DNA from: Nemertoderma westbladi
Taxonomy: Eukaryota; Xenacoelomorpha; Nemertodermatida; Nemertodermatidae
DNA length: 64,000 bases
Direction: 5' to 3'
Assembly: GCA_032718475.1 (NCBI GenBank)
Contig: JAUCBJ010007194.1
Location: forward strand, 53,027 to 117,026
Positions 8,339 to 15,728 of the stretch are shown here, in pieces. A model generated the notes under the pieces. That model did no database searches. It worked only from the letters and a program-made list of their open reading frames with translations, and had not been told where the DNA came from. The translations under genes and the position numbers were made by a program. Each line of letters opens with the position of its first letter. Position 1 is the first letter of the stretch.

Positions 8339-11281
8339 TTAGGACCTCTGATAGCTGAGCGTTGTGGTCGGGGACGTTGAGGGACAGTCCCGAAAGGTTA
8401 CAATCGATGTCCCGCGGGTAGATGTGTCCCGAGCTGGGCCCTTCCGCATCAGCGGGTCCCGCAGACCGACTCCTCCATGCTGCGCCGGGAGGAGAACGAG
8501 ATCCTCGTCGGCCTCGTTCAGGCGGGTTCCGAAGAGCGCAGGGATGTAGGTCTGCAGCAGCGCCGTCCGGATAGGGGCGATCTCACTGTCCTCCGTAGGA
8601 ACAACCCGAAGGAGGTAGTCCCATTCGGCCTGAACACACCGGGACATCCCGGTGTGCGCGGTCTGGGGGTACACTTTGCCCACCTCTGCGAGTTTCCCAA
8701 CATTCGACACCCAGCCAGACACCTTTTTGGCTACGAACTGTTTCCTCCCCGACGCTGCCCCGATATAATCACCCAGGAAACGCTGACCGGAAACAACCTG
8801 GATCCCCCATGGCCCGAACATCGCACGAGCCTCGACTTCGAACTCAGGTTTTACCACCAGGAAACTCTTGGGTGCCTCTGGGTTATAGCCTATCTTAGGG
8901 CCCTCCTGGCAGAGTTCGCGCCACCAGCACCACACCCCGTACAGAGTGCCAGCCGACGAGGCATCGTCGGCATACCAGCACTGGCGCTGTGATGGGGGGC
9001 TAGGTGATGTAGATGGCTGGGGGCCGGGGTCCGGTGGCGGACCGTGGGGTGGCGACGGCTGTGGGCCGGGGTCAGGTGGCAGACTGCAAGATAGCGGCAT
9101 CTGGTGGCCGCGGTCCGGTGGCAGACCGTGTGGTGGCGATGGTTGAGAACCCGGGAAAGGTGGCAGACAGTGAGGAGGAGCCGGTTGAGAACCGGTGTCA
9201 GATTGGAGACTGCGATGTGGCGACGGTTGGGAACCGGTGTCCAGTGGCAGACCGCGTGGTGGCGACGGTTGAGAACCCGGGACGGGTGGCAGACCGTGCA
9301 GTGGCGACGGTTGAGAACCGGGGTCAGATGGCAGACTGCGAGGTGGCGACGGTTGAGTACCCGGGTCAGGTGGCTGACTGCGATGTGGCGACGGTTGGGA
9401 ACCAGTGTCCGGTGGCAGACCGTGCAGTGGCGACGGTTGAGAACTGGTGTCCGGTGTCACACCGTGTAGTGGCGACGGTTGAGAACCGAGGTCAGGAGGC
9501 AGACTGTGAGGTGGCGACGATTGACCCCGAGTCCCGTGCAGCAGTGGAGACAGAGCACTGGGGGTGTGCAAACCTGGGTCTTGAACAGCCCGCAACCTCC
9601 TGATCATGGGGAGAACTCCACACCCATAGCCTAGCATAGCAGCTGGATCCCCCTGGGTCCACCCTTCCTGGCTCCACAATGGCTGGTCGCTGCCGTCGAG
9701 GAAGAGAGCCGCGTGGCCATTATATGAATTGAACAGGAAGCGCGAGGCACGATGCCAAAGAACACGGCAGTTCCAGAGTGCAACAGGGCGACTGATGCTA
9801 TTAAAGGCGTTGCGAGCATCGACAAGCAACATCGCCTCGGTCCCGTTTTCCTCAAAAATTGAGGACATGGCGTGAATGGCCCCTTCAATCCCGGCTTTGA
9901 CACCGGCACACAATTGGTCTGCCCCGCACTCTTTGGAGATATCCGCCTTCGTTTTCAACGTGGTGCAGTTGGAAAGGAGACGATATAGCACCTCACCAAC
10001 CCCAATGGGGCGGACACCGGGCTCCTTGTCGAGTGCAACAAGCCGACAGGCCCGTAGGGCCCTAATCTCACCCCATGGGACAATGGTGTTAGCGAGGCGG
10101 CGACATAGTCCAGCAACGGCTTCACGGAGGCGAGAGCTGTGCGCCTCATAGCGTGTGAGGATTGCGTGCCAGAATTCGGCGTCCCCGCCGATGGGACCGG
10201 CACTACCACAGAGTTTCCTGGCAACCTTTAAAACAGTCTGTCCTGTAACATCCAGGCCCTCAAGGGGAGGGAGTTCGTTGCAGGGTTCGAGAGAGTCTGG
10301 GGAGGTGGGCATCTGAGGCGGGTGTTTCAGCAGGAGGACATCCCGAACCGTCACACCCTGTGGCTGACCCTCCGCCTGTGCGTTGGGGTCAAGGACACCC
10401 CCGCAGTCCCGCTCAGTTACCATCCGAACTGCGGCCCGGTTCATGCCAGCGAGAATTTTTCGGTTGAACGACCGAGCCAAGTCCGGTGGGGGTAGGTGAT
10501 CACCAGACGGGAACTTTGTGTTGCAACGTGTGGCCTCGTTTATTAGAGTATCGAACTCACCACGCTCCCACATGTCTATTCGACGCAGAATCGTCCGCCT
10601 GATATCCGGAGTGTTGACCACGTCTTTATCTCGTTGGAAGATGGTAGCGATAAAGCAGAGGGGGCGCTCGGATGGGTGCGCCCCCTCCGTCAGGTTGTCC
10701 AACTCCCTTGTGAGGATGTCGACCACCTTGCGCCCCACGTTACCGCCAGGAACAATGTAGCGACGGCTTGGTAGAAGAGCAAGACGTGCATGGCGAGCCT
10801 CCCAAACCGGATCGGTAGATGAGCCTGGAGAGTTTACCCAGGCACCCCCAAATGCGTCTTCCAGCATCCCTGAAATAGCAGAGGTGGTTGCGCTCGTGGT
10901 TTCATCGATTAAGGAGGGGCTTATAGCCGTAACACCGCTTGGGGAAAACATGAGCGATCTGAGTGGACGCACAGTACTGGCGGTTGAGGTGGAGTCATTG
11001 TCCGAATCGCTGCTGGTACTCGGGGAAAGTTCGTCGAATACGTTAGAGCAAACAACCCCGGTCACTTCGGCTTGCACCGCTGTAGAACGGGCGGGAATAG
11101 AAGAAGCCCTAAAGGGGTTTCGGCAGCCCCCAGAGTCGAGTTTGATGCAGTTCCGACACGGACGCTCCGCCCGGACACAGCCGCATTGTCCACCCCTAAA
11201 GCCACCACCGTGGGGGGTGCGTGGGGCGCACTCACGGGCCACGCAATTACAACAACGTTGCGACCCTTGAGACATCACCAA
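8339..11281 (-). CDS. reverse transcriptase of RLE-type non-LTR element, with internal minisatellite
   Basis: This minus-strand ORF has 980 codons. Residues about 8-55 form a cysteine-rich region (CCNC, CGC, CRNC) resembling a CXC-type DNA-binding motif. The RT core follows: motif A MLLVDARNAFNSI, motif B EGWTQGDPAAM at about residue 540, and motif C CWYADDASSAG at about residue 768. About 190 residues between B and C are a tandem 14-residue repeat rich in Pro, Ser and Gln. The C-terminal part contains FLGDYIGAASG and LPAQHGGVGLRDP. The last 40 codons after that are a frameshifted tail; the true continuation lies in another frame leading to the nuclease at 7452-8165. The start chosen is the ATG just upstream of the cysteine cluster. 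Confidence 0.75.
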   Translation of the reverse strand: MVMSQGSQRCCNCVARECAPRTPHGGGFRGGQCGCVRAERPCRNCIKLDSGGCRNPFRASSIPARSTAVQAEVTGVVCSNVFDELSPSTSSDSDNDSTSTASTVRPLRSLMFSPSGVTAISPSLIDETTSATTSAISGMLEDAFGGAWVNSPGSSTDPVWEARHARLALLPSRRYIVPGGNVGRKVVDILTRELDNLTEGAHPSERPLCFIATIFQRDKDVVNTPDIRRTILRRIDMWERGEFDTLINEATRCNTKFPSGDHLPPPDLARSFNRKILAGMNRAAVRMVTERDCGGVLDPNAQAEGQPQGVTVRDVLLLKHPPQMPTSPDSLEPCNELPPLEGLDVTGQTVLKVARKLCGSAGPIGGDAEFWHAILTRYEAHSSRLREAVAGLCRRLANTIVPWGEIRALRACRLVALDKEPGVRPIGVGEVLYRLLSNCTTLKTKADISKECGADQLCAGVKAGIEGAIHAMSSIFEENGTEAMLLVDARNAFNSISRPVALWNCRVLWHRASRFLFNSYNGHAALFLDGSDQPLWSQEGWTQGDPAAMLGYGCGVLPMIRRLRAVQDPGLHTPSALSPLLHGTRGQSSPPHSLPPDLGSQPSPLHGVTPDTSSQPSPLHGLPPDTGSQPSPHRSQPPDPGTQPSPPRSLPSDPGSQPSPLHGLPPVPGSQPSPPRGLPLDTGSQPSPHRSLQSDTGSQPAPPHCLPPFPGSQPSPPHGLPPDRGHQMPLSCSLPPDPGPQPSPPHGPPPDPGPQPSTSPSPPSQRQCWYADDASSAGTLYGVWCWWRELCQEGPKIGYNPEAPKSFLVVKPEFEVEARAMFGPWGIQVVSGQRFLGDYIGAASGRKQFVAKKVSGWVSNVGKLAEVGKVYPQTAHTGMSRCVQAEWDYLLRVVPTEDSEIAPIRTALLQTYIPALFGTRLNEADEDLVLLPAQHGGVGLRDPLMRKGPARDTSTRGTSIVTFRDCPSTSPTTTLSYQRS
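9005..9540 (-). repeat. 42-bp coding minisatellite inside the RT domain (about 12-13 units)
   Basis: A diverged 42-bp unit, seen on the plus strand as variants of GTGGCGACGGTTGAGAAC, repeats without breaking the minus-strand frame. Each unit encodes 14 residues resembling GSQPSPPHGLPPDT. It lies exactly in the short loop expected between RT motif B and the YADD motif. All units keep the 14-codon length. Confidence 0.85.
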
Positions 11282-11504
11282 GGATATTATTATAACAACA
11301 AGATCCCAAATAATTGTTACATTTATTGGGCAGTTTAATATGGCGCCAGGCAGTCTGGCAGTTCATCGGGTGCAGTACAGCAGTATTATACAGCAGTAGT
11401 ACAGCAGTATCCAATGTAATGTTCTCAATTGAACCTCAATACATTGGTTGATAATTCTTTCAATTTTTCAAAACTTTCCTTGTATCCTGTAAGAATCTCC
11501 TTTA

Positions 11505-11515
11505 ATTAAATAATT
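11505..11515 (+). repeat. right copy of 11-bp target-site duplication
   Basis: ATTAAATAATT is identical to 7289-7299 and marks the 5' boundary of the inserted RLE-type element. Confidence 0.75.
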
Positions 11516-11690
11516 GAACGAAACCATAAGAAGTCAGTAGATCGATATAGGAAGATGAATCAGTGTTCGGTTGAAGTAGGTTAAAGTTCATATCACCAGT
11601 TATAATGATGTCAAGGTTATTTTTAGAAAGGTTAGAAAGGTTGAGTCCAGTACTGTTAGAAATTCAACGTGAGCTACAGAGTCGGGGCGA
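11516..11690 (-). pseudogene. CR1-like ORF2 fragment: endonuclease N-terminal half
   Basis: The minus strand encodes IYRPDSVAHVEFLTVLDST (about 11690-11635), a block typical of APE-type endonucleases of CR1-like elements. After a frameshift it encodes DIIITGDMNFNLL and TSYGFVQLFN, including the GDxN catalytic block. The reading stops exactly at the target duplication 11505-11515 and resumes at 7299. Upstream it is interrupted by an RTE-like tail. Confidence 0.7.
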
Positions 11691-11691
11691 T

Positions 11692-11773
11692 AGATTTTGT
11701 CGACAAGCCGGTACAGCATTCTTAAATATGCAGGTGCAATGCAGCATGCCGATCGTCGTAGTAGGCACTTAAT
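11692..11773 (+). mobile_element. short RTE-like 3' tail insertion
   Basis: About 80 bp, GACAAGCCGGTACAGCATTC through GCATGCCGATCGTCGTAGTA, match the 3' end of the RTE-like copy at 47101-48119 and the reverse-oriented fragment at 12964-13086. It is a very short 5'-truncated copy, or possibly a SINE that shares the tail. It lies inside the CR1-like endonuclease relic. Confidence 0.6.
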
Positions 11774-12148
11774 ACGGCATACACCATGTCCGAGAATAAG
11801 TGTTATACAAATTTTAATGAGATTGCATGAAATTTGAAACAGAGTTAGTTTCATCTCCCTCCTCCTTACTGGGTGAGTCTAGAACATATTTTTGCTTTCA
11901 TTCTTTAGCTACAAGGGTTTGAAAAAGGTGTCTCAGGCGATATTACACCAGTTACACCGCTGTTATTCTTGAATTTTATAGTGATTTGTTCGTAGCAATA
12001 GAATGCAATAGAAAGGATAAATTGCATGATAGATAATAAAGTGTCAATATTATACCACAGTACGGGGTCGCACTGTGAAACACCCTGATTACTTTTATTA
12101 AACCTATAAACTAATTAGTTATTTTTTCGCGACATTTCCAGTAGCGAA
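11774..12148. other. 375 bp without a recognised gene
   Basis: Possibly more of the decayed CR1-like element at its left end (a minus-strand frame continues to 11854), but no motif supports this. The rest is unrecognised AT-rich sequence up to the G-run. Confidence 0.4.
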
Positions 12149-12173
12149 GGGGGGGGGGGGGGGGGGGGGGGGG
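12149..12173 (+). repeat. homopolymer run of 25 G
   Basis: Twenty-five consecutive G residues lie just outside the left edge of the terminal-repeat-like region that starts at 12185. Confidence 0.95.
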
Positions 12174-12184
12174 TTTGTGAATAT

Positions 12185-13281
12185 TGTTGCCGTTATTCCC
12201 AACACCAGGGGGGAAAACGCCGATGCTGGAGGCGGAATTTTCAGACCACTTTATCCCGGCCAGTCACCGGATATTGGGAGTGGAGAAGGATGTTATCTGA
12301 GATGAAAGATTGCAGGTAGAGAAAAAGTTTCATTGGTAGGATATAATCTTTAATGTAACTTGAACCCTGATTGAATCTTGTTCAATACCATAATGAACCT
12401 TTATTGAGAATAATTTGGGCTTCCCCACACCAATATACCAAATATTCACAATAATACACAAATATAAATTCCTAAAGTAAATGATTTAATTACCCACTGT
12501 TCGCTTTCAGATTTTGACCTAACTAATGTTCCCCATTTTCCCTCGGTGCTAGTCCGGTACAGTAGTGTCAGTGTCGGTCGATCCTTCGCATGTCCATCCC
12601 ACCCTTCCCGAACCCTGACGGGATCGGTCATCAGGAAAGCAGTACGGCTTAGCTAGGGGTCTGTCAGTTCATGGCAGGGTCCCAACCACCAAAGCTTTTC
12701 GAATCCTTTTCAGGCTCGTAATCGCATCGGTAGCCGAGAAGCTGCTCTGAATAGTCAGTAGGTCAGTAGAATCCGGTTTTCTGTCTTTCGACCCTGTCGC
12801 ATGGCCGTCCCACCCTTCCTGAACCCTAGCGGGTTCGGTCATCAGGTAAGCGGTACGGCTTAGCTAGGGGTCTGTCGGCCCGTTGTGAGTCCCAACTGTC
12901 GGAGATTTCCGAGTCCCTTTCAGGCTCGTACTAACGCCAGTCGTGGAACCCACGCCAGGAAGTCTACTACTAGGATCGGCATGCTGCATTGCAGCTGCAT
13001 TTTTAAGAATGCTGTGCCGGCTTATCGACAAAATTGCACCGCCACAACTCCCTGTCACCCATGACATTTGCTCATGACACCCATGACAGGAAGTCAGTCC
13101 TCGTCGAACCCTTCCTTTCTGTCCGGTCAGTCGATCCTTCGCAAGTCCCCAATGCGAAGACTCCGGCCGAGTCCCTTTCAGGCTCAGTCGTAGCCAACGC
13201 ACCAGGAACCGCTTAGGATCTGTCAGTTCCCGTCGCAAATCCCCGGCGCAACCAGCTAAGCTTTCCGAATCCTTTTCAGGC
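12185..13281 (-). repeat. modular terminal-repeat-like region, shared with 36476-36915
   Basis: On the plus strand it begins TGTTGCCGTTATTCCCAACA; read on the minus strand it therefore ends in ACA, as an LTR would. The 12185-12370 part and the 12935-13281 part align closely to 36476-36915, which lies upstream of another BEL element. The segment 12371-12930 is missing there. Inside are diverged modules of about 100-220 bp, each closed on the plus strand by a version of CCGARTCCYTTTCAGGCTC (near 12712, 12930, 13180 and 13280). It lies just downstream of a decayed Gag-like gene, so it may be the 3' LTR of that element. Confidence 0.55.
12964..13086 (-). mobile_element. 123-bp RTE-like 3' tail insertion with 8-bp TSD
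   Basis: The insert is the reverse complement of the RTE-like 3' end (GCATGCCGATCCTAGTAGTAG) and is flanked by CAGGAAGT at 12956-12963 and 13087-13094. The homologous region at 36476-36915 has a single CAGGAAGT and no insert, giving an empty-site comparison. The RTE-like copy at 47101-48119 also has an 8-bp duplication. Confidence 0.85.
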
Positions 13282-13289
13282 GTTTGGGA

Positions 13290-15212
13290 GGCGTTTGGGA
13301 ACGAGAAGTATCCGCTCCGCACGCCATTTCATGTGCGACGTTTCGGGCACTCAGTCACGCTCTAGTCTTTACGTGTGCGTTGGCGTACGTCTCGAACATA
13401 ACCATGTTCCCGGTAGCCGTAACGTCCTTGGTGGGACATTTGATGTTGCACCGAGGGCTCGCAGTATGCCCACGGAAACCGCACGTTGTACAGACGTTAT
13501 AGAGTGTCAGGCAAACCGCTACGTCATGGCCCGGGGTAGCGCAATATGGACAATAGAGTATCCCAAGGATTTAGAAGCAGCGTTCGGTAACTCGTTGTTT
13601 CTTAAGAAGTCTCTGAAGTCTCTTAAGGAGTCTCTGAAGAAGATTGGGATCTGTACGCCGGCATAGTATTCCAGACGTCTATCCTTTTTCGGGATAATTG
13701 TCGTAACCGGGAGCCCGCGGAAGGCTGTGCTGTTGCGGAGTTGGGCCTCGTTTCGGTATCCTTCTTTATGGTCCGCTGGATGCATCTCGGGTGCCCGTTT
13801 CTGACGGTATATCCACTCCATCTGTTCCGCGTACCATCGGGTGAGTCTCATTGGGTCTTGAGGAATGGTGGGAGCCGTCGCAACAGCCGGTCGGTCAAGG
13901 GGTGCTGGAATATTCGCTGAGGGAATCCTGAGGAGGTCTCCGGGTGTTGGTGGTATACTAGGACCCTTCGCGACTTGAATAGCTGATAGGGTCCGCTGTG
14001 TACTGGTACTTGGGGTTTCCGAAGACCAACCCTCTCCTCCAGGAAACGGGTATGGAGACAACCTCTTGCATGCATCGCCGAAGTCACTAAGCGCAAAGGC
14101 GGGAACTAGCTCTCTCGCCGGACTACCGGAGCCAAGCGGAGTAGCCGGCTTCCGTCGCAGGCTCAGCCACGGCAATACGCTTAGCAGCCGATCCGTAGGC
14201 AACTTCCGGTTCGAGTTGACGTTTTGGGGTGGATAGCAGAATGCCTTCTTGTTTCCATAACTCCTCCCCTTCCGACGATACCATAGGTTCCTCTGCGCCA
14301 AGGAGATGGGTAATTGTGGGGATATCGAATGGTCCGTGCAGATCCCAGGATTCGATAACGGCGAGCGTCTTGGCGTCTCCCGGTGGGATATTCTTCACCG
14401 CCTTGAATGCGTGGTCGATCACCTCGTTCCATTCGTAGTCTATGAAGGACCTTGGGACCGCGCTAATAAGTTTATCGAGGGTTTTACAGATAAAGTTGGC
14501 AACCGTAGTCGTTAGCATTAGCGTAGTCGTTCCGGATATACGCTTTTATATCCGACCCAATCTTGATAATATCGAAGTCGAACAAGACCTGTTGGATCAC
14601 CAATGGTAGTAGCCAGACCGCCCCAGCTGTCCGTAGTTCCTGTTGGGGTGTCGGGAAGATTCGACATATCAATACCAATCCGTCTAGGGTTCCGAGGACA
14701 ACGATTAGCGACCGACCATACTCCTTCATCCCGTATTTCTCTTTATAGTCGTCTCGGTTTTGGATGACTGTCATACGTTCCTCTCGCAGCGTCGCCGTAC
14801 ATTCCGCCAGGTTTCCCCACTGTGCGAGATAGGTACTCTTGTCGTCGATGAAACTATGACATTGCACCATTGTAACCGCCTTCGGAGTCGGCGTCGCATT
14901 GCCCTCGTTGTCGTATATTAGGCACCGGGATTTGTAAACGCTTCGCCGGAACGTATCCCAGAACGACAACTCTTCTCCTCTGATTGCCTCAGCGTTCCGA
15001 GTCCCTTTCAGGCTCGTACTTGCCTCGAACAACCGGAGCGCCTGCACGTTACGGGTATCCGGGGCCTCCCTCCCGGAGAAACGAATGACTCGCACATTCT
15101 CCTTCAACAGGGCATTCCATTTCGCATCAAAACTAGGAGATCCAGGTTGTGGATAGTCTAATGAATCAATTGTATTACTTAATTTGCCAAGAATCTGGCG
15201 ATTCGGGTCCAT
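13290..15212 (-). pseudogene. Gag-like gene with tandem zinc knuckles, frameshifted
   Basis: Starting at an ATG (15212, MDPNRQILGKLSNTIDSLDY), the coding sequence runs through four frames: 15212 to about 14500, then to 14123, then 14110-13519, then a frame near 13570-13440. The last encodes YCPYCATPGHDVAVC and CTTCGFRGHTASPRC, two CCHC-type zinc knuckles typical of Gag nucleocapsid. The central part (PRSFIDYEWNEVIDHAFK) and the Pro/Thr-rich hinge were not recognised as a known Gag family and do not look like the DUF1759 Gag of the BEL elements here. It has at least three frameshifts. The 242-codon first part alone spans one copy of the 19-bp motif discussed in the findings. Confidence 0.5.
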
Positions 15213-15728
15213 ATTGTAAATTATGTCCGTTACAAATTAAATCAGTTAATTATAAATCCAGAAAGTCTGATTCTATAGCGACTGCAGAATAGTTATTTTT
15301 AATGTAGTTAATATTATTGCTATATAGGCATCTATCATCTTATTGCAACTACATTCAGTATTTACAGTTACTATAGCTATACATTATTATCCAACCAGAT
15401 TTTTGACTTTTTATGTCCGCTTCTTTTTCAAATTCTTTTTCCATTCTACATTTTATACTTTTTTTTGTCTTTTTTATTTCTATAGTTTATACATTTCATA
15501 TTTCATTTCATTTCTTTCATATTTCATCATGTATTCCACATTATATCATTTATTCCATCATTACATCATTTATTACACATTTCATTGGGGTTATAGCCCA
15601 CCGGCTATCATCATTGGGTTATAAGCGCAAAGCATCAGGAATGCGCATCATCACATTTTCATCATCATCATAATACGCGTCATCATTCAGTTTATAGTGA
15701 GTTATCTGTTCCTTTTCATCATTACTTA
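15213..15728. other. AT-rich, CAT/TTC-rich low-complexity stretch
   Basis: Upstream leader of the Gag-like gene followed by pyrimidine-rich, ATTTCAT- and CATCAT-rich sequence (about 15410-15720). ORFs across it are low-complexity and not credible. It ends exactly at the LTR of element B. Confidence 0.5.

Larger units (their letters stand above)
7300..11504 (-). mobile_element. non-LTR retrotransposon with restriction-like endonuclease (4.2 kb)
   Basis: The element is bounded by the 11-bp duplication ATTAAATAATT. On the minus strand it has a 5' region (11504-11282), a protein with an N-terminal cysteine-rich region, reverse transcriptase, CCHC motif and PD-(D/E)XK-like nuclease, and an AT-rich 3' tail (7300-7451). 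This domain order is that of RLE-type non-LTR elements such as the R2/NeSL/CRE groups, as opposed to APE-type CR1/RTE. The coding part is clearly more GC-rich than its neighbours. One frameshift near 8440 and one TAG at 8166-8168 show that this copy is dead. Confidence 0.75.

Noticed and set aside
9013-9603. 196-codon plus-strand ORF rich in GRVADRAVATVEN-type repeats
   Set aside because: It is the antisense reading of the 42-bp minisatellite inside the minus-strand RT gene; the repeat length (a multiple of three) keeps several frames open.
12840-12935. Possible plus-strand intron (CAGGTAAGC to CCTTTCAGG) in the modular region
   Set aside because: The donor is not kept in the neighbouring module, no plus-strand coding exons flank it, and the adjacent coding strand is minus.
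15343-15673. Plus-strand ORFs of 93 and 86 codons rich in Phe, Tyr and Ser
   Set aside because: Low-complexity T-rich sequence; open frames are expected by composition.
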